Of a stretch of DNA of 64,000 nt, positions 25,437-35,432 are shown piece after piece. A program made the position numbers and the translations under genes. Source of the stretch: Marininema mesophilum (lineage in GTDB: Bacteria > Bacillota > Bacilli > Thermoactinomycetales > DSM-45169); NCBI RefSeq assembly GCF_900106775.1, contig NZ_FNNQ01000001.1, positions 1 through 64,000 of the forward strand. Reading direction: 5' to 3'. Under the pieces are notes generated by a model. The model was not told the DNA's origin, searched no databases, and saw only the letters and a program-made list of their open reading frames with translations. Position 1 is the stretch's first letter, and the number at the start of each line of letters is the position of its first letter.

Positions 25437-26912
25437 TTATGGCAAATCCGTTTCACCCATCAGATAACGGTCACACTCACGAGCAGCTTCTCGGCCTTCG
25501 AGAATCGCCCACACAATCAAGCTCTGCCCTCGGCGAACATCACCAGCGGCAAATACTCCATCGAGATTGGTTGCATATTTCCCGTATTCTGCGGTGACAC
25601 GACGATTTTGATGATCCAAATCAGAACCTTCCAGCAAGGCATCCTCAGTTCCTTCAAAACCAGTAGCGACAAATACTAACTGAGCAGGCCATACTTTTTC
25701 ACTACCAGGAATTTCACGGAAGGTATGACTACCATCCTCCGCTATCACTTTTTCTGCTTCTACTGTGTGAAGTTCCTTCAGGTTGCCCTTATCATCATTT
25801 ACTAGTTTTTTTGTAATGATTGAGTAGCGGCGAGGATCCCGACCGAAACGGGCCTCTGCTTCATCATAGGCATAATCCATGGTGAAGACATGGGGCATTT
25901 GGGGCCATGGATTATTTTCTGGACGCTCTTCAGGTAGACGAGGGTGACGGCCAAACTGCACGACACTCTTACATTTCTGACGAAGGGCCGTGGCTACACA
26001 ATCCGCCCCTGTATCTCCGCCACCGATAACGATGACATCCTTCCCTTTCGCATCGATATCCGCTTTGTACTCATCATCGAGAAGAGCCTTTGTCGATTGA
26101 GTCAAGTACTTCATCGCCAGATGCACACCAGGTAGATCGTGTCCTGGAAGAGAAAGCTCACGATGTTTTTGAGCGCCTGCACATAGGATCACAGCATCTG
26201 CATCCGCACGAAGCTGCTCAAGGGAGATATCTTTTCCGATCTCTACCCCTGTAACAAAACGGATACCCTCTGCTTCAAGTAACTCTACGCGCCGCGTTAC
26301 CAAAGATTTCTCCAACTTCATGTTGGGAATGCCATACATCAACAAGCCACCAACACGATCATCTCGCTCATATACCGTCACCGAGTGACCCACTTTATTC
26401 AGTTGATCCGCGGCGGCAAGGCCAGCAGGACCCGAGCCTACGATAACGATTTGCTTTCCTGTACGGGATGTCGGCGGTTTTGGCACCATCCATCCCTCAG
26501 CAAAACCACGATCGATAATTTCCCGCTCAATGCTTTTAATAGCAACTGCAGGATCGTTAATCGCCACTGTACATCCCCCTTCACAAGGAGCAGGGCAGAC
26601 TCGACCCGTAAATTCAGGGAAGTTGTTGGTTTTCAACAGGCGTTCTAGGGCCTCTTTCCATTTACCACGATAGACCAGCTCATTCCACTCGGGAATTAGA
26701 TTATAGAGAGGACATCCTGAGTCCGTCCCGTTAATCTGAACTCCTGTATGGCAGAAGGGGGTCGCGCAGTCCATACAGCGGGCGCCCTGTTTTTTCAGTT
26801 CGGATTCAGGAAATGGCAAGGTGTACTCTTTCCAGTCCTCTTGCCGGGATAAAGAATCCCTCTCAGCTGCCGTTTTCCGTTCATAGTCCATAAAACCTGT
26901 GGCTTTTCCCAT
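25437..26912 (-). CDS. gltD: Glutamate synthase, small (beta) subunit
   Basis: 491 residues. The N-terminal cysteine clusters CMDCATPFCHTG, CPLYNLIPEW and CPAPCEGGC bind two [4Fe-4S] clusters; IVIVGSGPAGLAAADQL is the FAD-binding Rossmann motif and VIVIGGGDTGADCVATAL the NADPH one. The C-terminal GVFAAGDVRRGQSLIVWAI is typical. Passes electrons from NADPH to GltB for the reductive synthesis of two glutamates from 2-oxoglutarate and glutamine. It starts 13 bases after gltB, with AAGGAGG overlapping the end of gltB, a tight operon. Confidence 0.95.
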   Translation of the reverse strand: MGKATGFMDYERKTAAERDSLSRQEDWKEYTLPFPESELKKQGARCMDCATPFCHTGVQINGTDSGCPLYNLIPEWNELVYRGKWKEALERLLKTNNFPEFTGRVCPAPCEGGCTVAINDPAVAIKSIEREIIDRGFAEGWMVPKPPTSRTGKQIVIVGSGPAGLAAADQLNKVGHSVTVYERDDRVGGLLMYGIPNMKLEKSLVTRRVELLEAEGIRFVTGVEIGKDISLEQLRADADAVILCAGAQKHRELSLPGHDLPGVHLAMKYLTQSTKALLDDEYKADIDAKGKDVIVIGGGDTGADCVATALRQKCKSVVQFGRHPRLPEERPENNPWPQMPHVFTMDYAYDEAEARFGRDPRRYSIITKKLVNDDKGNLKELHTVEAEKVIAEDGSHTFREIPGSEKVWPAQLVFVATGFEGTEDALLEGSDLDHQNRRVTAEYGKYATNLDGVFAAGDVRRGQSLIVWAILEGREAARECDRYLMGETDLP

Positions 26913-26925
26913 GTGACTCCCCTCC

Positions 26926-29900
26926 TTATCCTGTGAGTACCGGTTCTCCTTCTCCTTTTTTAGAGAGCATCACCGGCTGATCCATCTGTTTCCGTTTAAA
27001 AGCCTCTGTAGCAGCATCGTTTCTACTCATCCCTACACTCATTAAGTCGGCAATGGATTGTAGCACTTCTTTATAATCATGTGGAATCACTTTGACAAAC
27101 TTGGGAAGGGATGCTTCCCAGTTTTCCAAAATCCTGCGCGCGTGCTCACTACCTGTATGGTGTAGATGATTTTCGATCATCTGTCTTACTTCAGCAATAT
27201 CTTCATCCTCATCCAGGGATTCCAGATCAACAAGTTCCCGGTTACAGGAGGCGGTGAAGACATCCAGATCCTCCGCCAGCACATAGGCGACTCCTCCAGA
27301 CATCCCTGCGGCAAAGTTTTTCCCCACAGAACCGAGGATGACAACGCGGCCACCGGTCATATACTCACAACCGTGATCCCCTACACCCTCTACGACCGCA
27401 TGAACTCCACTGTTTCGTACACAGAAGCGTTCCCCGGCAATTCCGCGAATATAAGCTTCACCAGCAGTTGCACCGTAGAAGGAGACATTACCGATCAGGG
27501 TTTGCTCCTCTGGAACAAAGGACGATTTCTTCGAAGGGAAAACCGCAATTTTCCCGCCGGATAATCCTTTTCCTACATAATCATTGGCGTCTCCTTCAAC
27601 GGTCAGCGTCATCCCTTTAGGGACAAATGCTCCAAAACTTTGGCCAGCTGACCCCTGGAAATGAAGCCGGATTGTATCTTCAGGCAGTCCATCCGACCCA
27701 TACTTCTTCGTTACTTCACTACCCAGAATCGTCCCCGTCACCCGATCTACATTGCGAATCGGGAAGGCAGCTTCTACTTCTGTCCCTTCTTCCAACGCCT
27801 TGCTACATGCCGGGATCAACTCGCGTCGATCTAGGCTTGCATCGAGTCGATGATCTTGCGGACGATAGAAGTGGCGCTTTGTTCCCTCAGGAACCTCTGG
27901 CTGATACAACAGAGAGGTTAAGTCAAGGGTTTGTGCCTTCCAGTGGGACTTTGCACGCTCCGCCATTTGAAGGACATCATTACGCCCAACAAGCTCTTCC
28001 ATACTACGGAAGCCAAGTGCCGCCAGGGTCTCTCGGACTTCCCGAGCAACGAACATCATGTAGTTCACCACATGATCTGGATCACCCGTAAATTTCTTAC
28101 GAAGATCAGGGTTCTGCGTGGCAACACCTACAGGACACGTATCCAAGTGACAAGCCCGCATCATGATACATCCCATGACTACTAGCGGCGCCGTAGAAAA
28201 GCCAAACTCCTCTGCCCCAAGTAGAGCGGCTACGACAACATCCCGGCCCGTCATTATTTTCCCGTCGCTCTCTAGGACGACACGGTCCCGTAGATCATTG
28301 AGAAGGAGCGTCTGATGGGCTTCAGCCAATCCCATCTCCCAGGGAAGGCCTGCATGTTTGATGCTCGTACGCGGGGAGGCACCTGTCCCACCTTCATAAC
28401 CACTGATCACGATCACATCAGCTAATCCCTTAGCAACACCAGCGGCAATCGTCCCTACACCTGGTTTGGATACTAACTTGACACTAATTCTTGCTGCTGG
28501 ATTACTGTTTTTCAGATCGTGAATCAGTTGTGCAAGATCCTCAATGGAGTAGATATCGTGATGAGGTGGTGGAGAAATCAGTCCCACACCCGGAGTGGAA
28601 CCCCGTACTCCTGCAATCTTGGGATACACTTTATTCCCCGGGAGTTGACCTCCTTCCCCTGGCTTTGCCCCCTGGGCCATCTTGATCTGAATTTCATCAG
28701 CATTCACCAGATAGTGACTGGATACCCCGAAACGCCCCGAGGCAACCTGCTTGATCGCACTACGGCGGAAGTCTCCATTCACATCGGGAGTAAAACGAGC
28801 AGGGTCCTCCCCACCCTCACCACTGTTACTTCTCCCACCAATACGGTTCATGGCAATGGCAAGAACTTCATGTGCCTCTTCAGACAAGGCGCCGTAGGAC
28901 ATGGCTCCTGTCTTAAAGCGGCGGACAATCGATTCCTCAGATTCCACTTCTTCAATCGGAATCGATTTACGTCCACTATTAAAGTCGAGAAGGCTACGGA
29001 GAAAGGCAATCTGCTCCTCATTTGCACGCTTAGAGTACTCCTTAAACCGATCATAACTTCCAAGGCGGCATGCCTGTTGCAAGGTATGAATCGTCATCGG
29101 GTTAAAGGCGTGGTACTCACCATTGCGCCGCCATTGCAATTCACTTCCTGGATCTAAGGTTCGTTCTCCATTATCCCGTGGAGGATAAGCCTCCTGATGA
29201 CGCATCAAGCTTTCCTGGGCAATAACATCGAGACCGATTCCAGAAAGGGGGGAGGTCGTCCGTGTGAAATATTGATCGATTACGGATTGCCCAATGCCAA
29301 TCGCTTCAAAAATCTGCGCACCCCGGTAACTCTGAATCGTAGAGATCCCCATTTTGGACATTACTTTCACAATGCCCTCGGTTGCCGTGGTGAGATATTT
29401 TGTCACAGCTTCTTCCGCTGTAACACCTTCGACCAATTGCTCCTCTACCATATGCCTCAACGTAGCAATACCAAGGTATGGATTGATCGTATCAGCACCA
29501 TAGCCAAGGAGCATCGAGAAGTGGTGCACATCCCGCGCTTCCCCTGACTCCACCAAAAGGCTTACCTTCGTCCGTGTTCCCTGGCGAACCAAGTGATGGT
29601 GTAATCCACTTACTGCAAGGAGCGTAGGGATGGCCGCACACTCATGATCGACTCCACGGTCGGAGAGAATAAGCAGAGTAATGCCATTTTCAATCGCACG
29701 ATCCGCTTTCGTAAAGAGGGCATCGAGTACGCTCTCTAATTGTTGCCCCTCTATTTTCGCTGGAAAAAGAAGAGAAAGCGTCTGGGATTGAAACTCCGGG
29801 TACGAGTTATACCGTAATTTCGCCATCGTCTCATTGGAAATCATCGGCGATTCTAAACGAATCCGATGACAATGATTCGGCTCAGGTTGCAAAAGATTCC

Positions 29901-31521
29901 CCTCAGCCCCCAGATTTGTCAGGGTCGAGGTGATACACTCTTCCCGAATCGCATCAATCGGAGGATTTGTCACCTGGGCAAAGGATTGCTTAAAGTAGTT
30001 GTAGAGAAGTTGCGAGCGATCCGAGAGAACAGCCAAGGGGGTATCATTCCCCATGGAACCAATCGGATCTTTTCCTTCAGTCACCATAGGAGCCAAGTTT
30101 TTGGTAAGCTCTTCATAGGTGTAACCAAAAACCTTTTGCAAGCGGTACAGTGTCTCTTCATCGATGCGGTCTTCCGTTACTGGCGCATCAGCTAACTTCT
30201 CTAAAGGAAGAAGGTGCTCATCCAACCATTCCTGATAAGGATGCTCTGTAGCAATTCGGTGTTTCAACTCCCCATCAGAGACAATCCGCCCTTCCTCCAA
30301 ATCAACGAGTAACATCCGACCCGGCTGAAGACGACCTTTTTCCACAATGGTCTCTTCTGGGACATCTACTACACCCACTTCAGAGGAGAAGATAATCATA
30401 TCCTCCGAGGTCACATAATACCGAGCCGGGCGAAGTCCATTGCGATCAAGTACAGCTCCAACTTGATGACCATCACAGAAAGAAATCGCTGTCGGCCCAT
30501 CCCAAGGCTCCATCAGACAACTGTGGTACTCATAAAACGCATGTTTCTCCTTATCCATCGGGGTTTTATCCCAAGGTTCAGGAACCATCATCATCGCTAC
30601 ATGAGGAAGGGAGCGCCCAGATAACGCTAAGAACTCAAAGCAATTATCCAAAATCGCAGAGTCGCTTCCCTCCATATCCATGATCGGATGAACTTTATCC
30701 AGATCGTTCCCAAACACATCTGTCTCAAACATTTTCTCACGAGCATACATCCAGTTGACATTACCTCGTAGGGTATTGATCTCCCCATTATGCAGGACAT
30801 ACCGATTGGGGTGTGCTCTGTGCCAACTAGGGAAAGTATTGGTACTAAAACGGTTGTGAATCAAGGAATACGCTGAGGTATACTGCGGATTACGCAGATC
30901 CTCATAATAACCGCCTACTTGTTCTGGAGTTAAAAGCCCTTTATAGACAAGCGTCTGACTAGAGAGGCTGACAACATACAGCTCATCGCGCGCCTCCTGT
31001 TCCAAACGTTTCCGTATCACATATAATTTCCGCTCAAAGGGAAGGCCCGTCTCTTGCCCTTCACCCATCCCGATAAACACCTGGCGGATAGTTGGCTGGC
31101 TTTCCATGGATGATTCTCCAAGACAGCTAGGATCCACGGGAACATCCCGCCATTCCAAAAGTTGCTGCCCTTCTTCTTCAACGATGACACCCAGTCGATT
31201 TTCCCAAATGGTTCGCCGAGTAGGATCTGTAGGTAAAAAAAGCATTCCTACGCCATAGTTACCCGGCTGCGGCAACTGAATGTCCAATAAGTTTTGAAAA
31301 TAATCGTGGGAGATTTGCACCATGATTCCTGCACCGTCACCCGCATTAGCATCCTTCTGTCCACCCCGATGCTCTAATCTGCGGAGGATCTCCAGTCCTT
31401 GTTCCACAATCTCATGGGTCGCCTCTTTTTTTAAACTGGCAACGAAGCCGATTCCGCACGCGTCGTGCTCATAGGCTGGATCATAAAGACCCTGTTTCTG
31501 CGGTAATCCTTTTTTGATCAT
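26926..31521 (-). CDS. gltB: Glutamate synthase, large (alpha) subunit
   Basis: 1531 residues, normal for GltB (gltA in B. subtilis nomenclature). After a short propeptide the catalytic Cys of the class II glutaminase is in YEHDACGIGFVA (about residue 22). LEHRGGQKDANAGDGAG follows. The FMN/2-oxoglutarate barrel contains GEGGEDPARF and GYEGGTGASPRTSIKHAG, the 3Fe-4S cysteines are in MMRACHLDTCPVG, and the C-terminal beta-helix has repeated GG/GA turns. The ATG at 31521, with GAGGGGTGA before it, gives the expected N-terminus; the longer frame is not family-like. Divergent from gltC, which should activate it. Confidence 0.96.
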   Translation of the reverse strand: MIKKGLPQKQGLYDPAYEHDACGIGFVASLKKEATHEIVEQGLEILRRLEHRGGQKDANAGDGAGIMVQISHDYFQNLLDIQLPQPGNYGVGMLFLPTDPTRRTIWENRLGVIVEEEGQQLLEWRDVPVDPSCLGESSMESQPTIRQVFIGMGEGQETGLPFERKLYVIRKRLEQEARDELYVVSLSSQTLVYKGLLTPEQVGGYYEDLRNPQYTSAYSLIHNRFSTNTFPSWHRAHPNRYVLHNGEINTLRGNVNWMYAREKMFETDVFGNDLDKVHPIMDMEGSDSAILDNCFEFLALSGRSLPHVAMMMVPEPWDKTPMDKEKHAFYEYHSCLMEPWDGPTAISFCDGHQVGAVLDRNGLRPARYYVTSEDMIIFSSEVGVVDVPEETIVEKGRLQPGRMLLVDLEEGRIVSDGELKHRIATEHPYQEWLDEHLLPLEKLADAPVTEDRIDEETLYRLQKVFGYTYEELTKNLAPMVTEGKDPIGSMGNDTPLAVLSDRSQLLYNYFKQSFAQVTNPPIDAIREECITSTLTNLGAEGNLLQPEPNHCHRIRLESPMISNETMAKLRYNSYPEFQSQTLSLLFPAKIEGQQLESVLDALFTKADRAIENGITLLILSDRGVDHECAAIPTLLAVSGLHHHLVRQGTRTKVSLLVESGEARDVHHFSMLLGYGADTINPYLGIATLRHMVEEQLVEGVTAEEAVTKYLTTATEGIVKVMSKMGISTIQSYRGAQIFEAIGIGQSVIDQYFTRTTSPLSGIGLDVIAQESLMRHQEAYPPRDNGERTLDPGSELQWRRNGEYHAFNPMTIHTLQQACRLGSYDRFKEYSKRANEEQIAFLRSLLDFNSGRKSIPIEEVESEESIVRRFKTGAMSYGALSEEAHEVLAIAMNRIGGRSNSGEGGEDPARFTPDVNGDFRRSAIKQVASGRFGVSSHYLVNADEIQIKMAQGAKPGEGGQLPGNKVYPKIAGVRGSTPGVGLISPPPHHDIYSIEDLAQLIHDLKNSNPAARISVKLVSKPGVGTIAAGVAKGLADVIVISGYEGGTGASPRTSIKHAGLPWEMGLAEAHQTLLLNDLRDRVVLESDGKIMTGRDVVVAALLGAEEFGFSTAPLVVMGCIMMRACHLDTCPVGVATQNPDLRKKFTGDPDHVVNYMMFVAREVRETLAALGFRSMEELVGRNDVLQMAERAKSHWKAQTLDLTSLLYQPEVPEGTKRHFYRPQDHRLDASLDRRELIPACSKALEEGTEVEAAFPIRNVDRVTGTILGSEVTKKYGSDGLPEDTIRLHFQGSAGQSFGAFVPKGMTLTVEGDANDYVGKGLSGGKIAVFPSKKSSFVPEEQTLIGNVSFYGATAGEAYIRGIAGERFCVRNSGVHAVVEGVGDHGCEYMTGGRVVILGSVGKNFAAGMSGGVAYVLAEDLDVFTASCNRELVDLESLDEDEDIAEVRQMIENHLHHTGSEHARRILENWEASLPKFVKVIPHDYKEVLQSIADLMSVGMSRNDAATEAFKRKQMDQPVMLSKKGEGEPVLTG

Positions 31522-31701
31522 GGTTATCACCCCTCGCACGTCGATGTGTAGTGTTTGGACTCTCATAGTCCAAACCGCAAGGTACCTACCGTCAGAGACA
31601 TCCTTGTCTCCGCAAAGACGCACTATCTTGCCGATAGTGGTTGTTCTTGTTATTCTATATGCGTTGATTCATATTAACAATATATATTTTCGATCAGATC
31701 A

Positions 31702-31716
31702 ATCTCATTTTGAGAT
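31702..31716. promoter_or_regulatory. GltC operator (Box I-like palindrome)
   Basis: ATCTCATTTTGAGAT, a perfect 6-3-6 palindrome, lies between the divergent gltB and gltC starts. It matches the LysR T-N11-A form and the ATCTCA-N3-TGAGAT Box I known from the B. subtilis gltAB-gltC region. Confidence 0.85.
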
Positions 31717-31743
31717 CAATAAAATCCTGCGAGGCGATAATTC

Positions 31744-32649
31744 GTGGATTTCAAGCAGATTCAATACTTCATCGAAGTTGCCAAACGCGAACATGTGACC
31801 GAAGCCGCCCATAACCTACATGTTGCTCAATCAGCTATTAGCCGGCAAATCGCCAACCTTGAGACCGAACTAGGCGTACAATTGTTTTTACGTGAAGGAC
31901 GCAACGTACGCCTTACTCCTCTTGGTAAAATATTCCAAGAACACGCCGAAAAGGCCATGCGCGAAATGGAAATCGCCCGCCGCGAAATCGATGAATTCCT
32001 CAATCCTGAAAAAGGAACCATCCGGGTCAGCTTTCCAAGTAGCCTTGCCTCCCATATCTTGCCCTCGGTGATTTCAGCCTTTCGCGCTCGGTACCCGGAT
32101 GTACGCTTTCAATTACGCCAAGGTTCATTCCGTAACCTCATTGATTCAGTCAGCCGCGGCGAGGCAGACATCGCCTTCGTCGCCCCAGTCCCAAAGGATG
32201 AAAAAGATGTAGAGGGACACATCTTCTTTTCAGAAAAACTCGTTGCCCTGCTTCCCGCTAACCATGATCTAGCAGATCAACCGGCAATCCGGCTCGATCA
32301 AATTAAAGACGATCCCTTTGTCCTATTTCCCAGAGGTTTTGTTCTCTATCGTATCGTTACGGACGCTTGTCACCAAATGGGCTTTCACCCCCAAGTTTCC
32401 TTTGAAGGGGAAGATATCGATGCCATCAAGGGCCTTGTCGCCGCTGGACTTGGCGTAACACTATTGCCTGAAGTTACATTATTAGAGAGCATCCCCCGTA
32501 CAACGGTGAAAGTACCTGTGAGTGAGCCTGAGCTTACCCGAACAGTAGGAGCCGTCATCCCTAGTAACCGAGAGTTACCTCCTTCGGAGAAGCTATTCTT
32601 TGAGTTTTTGCAGGAGTTTTTCAATAATTTGCAGCGGTTTCGGTTTTGA
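31744..32649 (+). CDS. gltC: LysR-family transcriptional regulator of glutamate synthase
   Basis: 301 residues. N-terminal winged helix (residues 1-60: QYFIEVAKREHVTEAAHNLH, then QSAISRQIANLE), then a periplasmic-binding-like effector domain (residues about 90-290). Position opposite gltB and the palindrome between them identify it as GltC, which in B. subtilis activates gltAB in response to 2-oxoglutarate and is inhibited by glutamate. The start is a GTG with GAGGCGA before it. The 3' end is followed by a very long hairpin. Confidence 0.9.
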   Translation: MDFKQIQYFIEVAKREHVTEAAHNLHVAQSAISRQIANLETELGVQLFLREGRNVRLTPLGKIFQEHAEKAMREMEIARREIDEFLNPEKGTIRVSFPSSLASHILPSVISAFRARYPDVRFQLRQGSFRNLIDSVSRGEADIAFVAPVPKDEKDVEGHIFFSEKLVALLPANHDLADQPAIRLDQIKDDPFVLFPRGFVLYRIVTDACHQMGFHPQVSFEGEDIDAIKGLVAAGLGVTLLPEVTLLESIPRTTVKVPVSEPELTRTVGAVIPSNRELPPSEKLFFEFLQEFFNNLQRFRF

Positions 32650-32656
32650 GGGGAAA

Positions 32657-32705
32657 GATAGAAAGAAGATGGCCTACTCGTCGAGTAGGCCATCTTCTTT
32701 CTATC
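32657..32705. terminator. Long perfect inverted repeat (24-bp stem) after gltC
   Basis: Two 24-base arms starting GATAGAAAGAAGATGGCC (32657-32680 and 32682-32705) are exact reverse complements around a single T, followed by TATTTTATT. It lies between gltC and the convergent amidase gene and should end transcription in both directions. Confidence 0.9.
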
Positions 32706-32775
32706 TATTTTATTCACACATAACAAGGTCCCTTTACTAGAATTCATCGAGTAGCTACATTATATAAGGGAAACT

Positions 32776-33591
32776 TTATGGTAATGAAGAGGTAACCATT
32801 TCTTCTTGTAACGCTGGGTCCTCTTTTTTTCCACGATTGGCCCGCAACACCCGCTCATAGGTGATTGTCACTGTCTTCTCACCATACATTAGACCTGCTC
32901 GCGCAGCATGAGAGCCTGACAATATCGCATGCGGTTTATAATCAAAGACCCCTACTTCTTCTCCATCCTTGATAACACGCCAATATTCTTGCAACTCTTC
33001 TTCAACTGGCCCCGGTTCATCATCTGCTTTTTTCTGCAATTGATAAGCTTCTGCAATCCCTGCTGCATAAGCTTGTGCCATTTTTGTTAAAAAATCCTTA
33101 TCCGCTAACCACTTATTTTCCTCCTGATTGGTTATAAACAGATTTTCAAACAAGATGGCGGACATTCGTGTATACCGTAAAACATAGTAGCCAGCTTCTT
33201 TTTTCCCTCGATCACGAACGCCATACTCCTTTAATAACTTCATGGCATGCTTGTGCAATATATCTTGCTTGCGTGCGGCATTGGTCATATAGTCCCGAGC
33301 TCCATAAACCACATAGGATTCATACCCTGCGGCAGCGGAATCGGAAAAACTATTGCAATGCATGGAGATAAATAGGTCGGCATCCGTATCGTTAGCCAAA
33401 TCACATCGTTGATCTAGACTCAAATATTGATCGTTCCACCGCGTCAGATCGACCTCTACTCCCTCATAGCGGCGTAACTCGTCGTAAAGAAACTTAGAAA
33501 GTTGGAGAGATACCAGTTTCTCTTGTAAACCATAACCGGAAGCACCAGGATCCCCACCACCATGACCAGGATCAATCATGATATAGACCAC
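32776..33591 (-). CDS. N-acetylmuramoyl-L-alanine amidase (Amidase_3, CwlC/CwlD-like)
   Basis: 271 residues. The zinc ligands of Amidase_3 are His10 (IDPGHGG), Glu24 (YGLQEK) and His78 (FISMHCNSF); the catalytic Glu is Glu149 (AILFENLFITN). No signal peptide is seen: the protein begins directly with the first strand, as in CwlC-type mother cell lytic enzymes and prophage endolysins. The C-terminal 80 residues (YWRVIKDGEEVGVFDYKPHA) form a small extra domain, perhaps for wall binding. The start is ATG or GTG near 33591. A role in mother cell lysis is a guess. Confidence 0.85.
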   Translation of the reverse strand: MVYIMIDPGHGGGDPGASGYGLQEKLVSLQLSKFLYDELRRYEGVEVDLTRWNDQYLSLDQRCDLANDTDADLFISMHCNSFSDSAAAGYESYVVYGARDYMTNAARKQDILHKHAMKLLKEYGVRDRGKKEAGYYVLRYTRMSAILFENLFITNQEENKWLADKDFLTKMAQAYAAGIAEAYQLQKKADDEPGPVEEELQEYWRVIKDGEEVGVFDYKPHAILSGSHAARAGLMYGEKTVTITYERVLRANRGKKEDPALQEEMVTSSLP

Positions 33592-33736
33592 CCGTATCCC
33601 CTCCCTATCTCGCTACTTATATTCTACGAAATTTATTTATTTTAGGGAAGGAGTCCTTAGGGACTCCATGGGGACTGGAAATTGTGCACGAAGACATCAG
33701 ATCCATTGCTTAATAGAATGTTTAGTGTTACAACCG

Positions 33737-35083
33737 TTATTCCCGAAGCTTATTCCGTTTATCTAAGGCTTTATCTCGTGCACTGTTTCTGCGGTCCAAC
33801 TCATTGTTACGCACTTCATCTCTTAAATTAATACCTGTATCTCGAGCATAGTCGCGAAGTTTAATCCCTCTCGTACTGTTTAACGAACGAATGTCAATAG
33901 TGATACTAGAATCCCATCCCCGACTTTCCATGTATTGCGTAAAACTTCGGATACGTTCTTCTTCTAGTTCTGCTAATTGCACCATTTTACTCTCATTCGA
34001 CTCTAATGCACTCAACTTTTGCGATTCTGATTTATACGAGTCGTCCACATTCCGACTCTCCCATTTCTCCCATTCTGCAATTAGTCGCGCTTTTTCTCCT
34101 TCAAAATATTCTTCCAATGCTTCCTCTGAATCTACTTTAGAGTACGTACCTTTGCCAGCCTCTGCTACCTTTTTCAATGCCCGCTGACCTGCATTATCGA
34201 CATCGAAACCGATGATATTGATCATGGTCTGTGTATTGGACCCACTTAATTTTCTGGCTTCTGCAACTGGATCCCCGCCACATGTTTCTACTCCATCACT
34301 TACTACATAAATGATGTTTTCAACTTGATCCCCCTTCTTTGTATTGAGGTCCTTTGCTGCTGCTCGGATGGAATTAGCTAAAGGGGTCCAACCTGCTGGG
34401 CGAAATTTATTTAATGCTTTCTGAAATACACCCTCTCGATAAGGGCCTACTGGATATACTACATCAGTGCTTTTGCATGAGATTCCCTTTTGACTTTTAC
34501 TGTTACTCCCTTTGTGTCCGTAGACTCTTAAGGAGATATTTACACCCTCCGGTAATTGGCTAGAAAATTTTTTAATGGCCTCTTTTGCAAGCTCCATCTT
34601 TACCCCACCATCCACTTTCCCTGCCATACTACCACTCGAATCAAATAAGATCTGTACGTTTACCTTTTTACCCTGTGGTAATTTTGCAGCTCTTGCACCA
34701 CCAGGTTCTTCATCGTTCGCCTTGGCTATAGTATTAAAATCACTATAAAGTTTAATATAGGGACGGTAATCTTCACTAACTAAGGAATGAAATTTGTCTA
34801 AATACTCCTCTGCTTTAAGATTCTTTGGAAATCGATTGACCTCTGCTTTTACCTTCTTTACATCGTATGCATCCCCTATATATTTACCAGGTCCAGCTAG
34901 CACATCGATTCCCTTCAATTCCTCTGGAACCTCTACAGGGATCAGGGTTTTTTTCTCGGAAGATTTAGCAGATTTCTTTTCACTCGAACTCTTAGTAGCC
35001 TTAAGGTGATCCTGCAGTATAGAACAACCACTTGTCATCATCAAGACACTAACTAATATGAAAGTAAAAAGACGATGTTTCAT
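33737..35083 (-). CDS. VWA-domain lipoprotein
   Basis: 448 residues. A lipoprotein signal peptide (MKHRLFTFILVSVLMMTSGC) puts the lipid-modified Cys at residue 20. A von Willebrand factor A domain (residues about 130-330) has a complete MIDAS: DSSGSM, the Thr in GWTPLANSI and the Asp in VVSDGVETCGG. The C-terminal 100 residues are highly charged coiled coil rich in RD/RN repeats. Extracellular, membrane-tethered; partner unknown. The ATG at 35083 follows GGGGGGAA; the upstream TTG is not needed. It is downstream of the TOMM genes on the same strand but about 350 bases away, so it may be unrelated. Confidence 0.85.
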   Translation of the reverse strand: MKHRLFTFILVSVLMMTSGCSILQDHLKATKSSSEKKSAKSSEKKTLIPVEVPEELKGIDVLAGPGKYIGDAYDVKKVKAEVNRFPKNLKAEEYLDKFHSLVSEDYRPYIKLYSDFNTIAKANDEEPGGARAAKLPQGKKVNVQILFDSSGSMAGKVDGGVKMELAKEAIKKFSSQLPEGVNISLRVYGHKGSNSKSQKGISCKSTDVVYPVGPYREGVFQKALNKFRPAGWTPLANSIRAAAKDLNTKKGDQVENIIYVVSDGVETCGGDPVAEARKLSGSNTQTMINIIGFDVDNAGQRALKKVAEAGKGTYSKVDSEEALEEYFEGEKARLIAEWEKWESRNVDDSYKSESQKLSALESNESKMVQLAELEEERIRSFTQYMESRGWDSSITIDIRSLNSTRGIKLRDYARDTGINLRDEVRNNELDRRNSARDKALDKRNKLRE

Positions 35084-35323
35084 CGAATTCCCCCCCAATA
35101 CTTAATTTAATGATATATCTCTTATAGTATATAAGAGATATATCATCCTGTCGTTAATACTATCGTAGTAGTCCCATCCCTTCTCTCTTTATTCGAATAA
35201 TCCTAGATCCATTGAAAATTTCATGAAATATTAACATTTCGAAACCTATTTACGAGAACCATCGTTAATCACATCGCACACATAAAAAAGCCCCCCAACC
35301 CGAATTGAAGGGAGGAAGAAGCG

Positions 35324-35407
35324 ATGGTAGCTATCCTATTGGTCATCTTATTAGTTTTCGCATTGTTCCAACTAGAATGGGAGGTCAAAGAAGCGTCTGA
35401 ACAATAG
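35324..35407 (+). CDS. 27-residue membrane peptide
   Basis: ATG with GGGAGG 8 bases upstream encodes MVAILLVILLVFALFQLEWE, then VKEASEQ: one hydrophobic helix followed by an acidic tail. A hairpin with a long T run follows the stop by a few bases, so this is a complete small transcription unit facing the SagB gene. No function assigned; such peptides may be regulatory subunits or toxin-like. Confidence 0.6.
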   Translation: MVAILLVILLVFALFQLEWEVKEASEQ

Positions 35408-35431
35408 GCACACCTCGGTGCTTATTTTTTT
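35406..35431 (+). terminator. Terminator of the 27-residue peptide gene
   Basis: GCAC pairs with GTGC (with flanking pairs) around ACCTCG, followed by TTATTTTTTT. Confidence 0.7.
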
Positions 35432-35432
35432 A

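Noticed and set aside
28519..29157. Long plus-strand frames inside gltB
   Set aside because: Shadows of the strongly supported gltB gene on the other strand.
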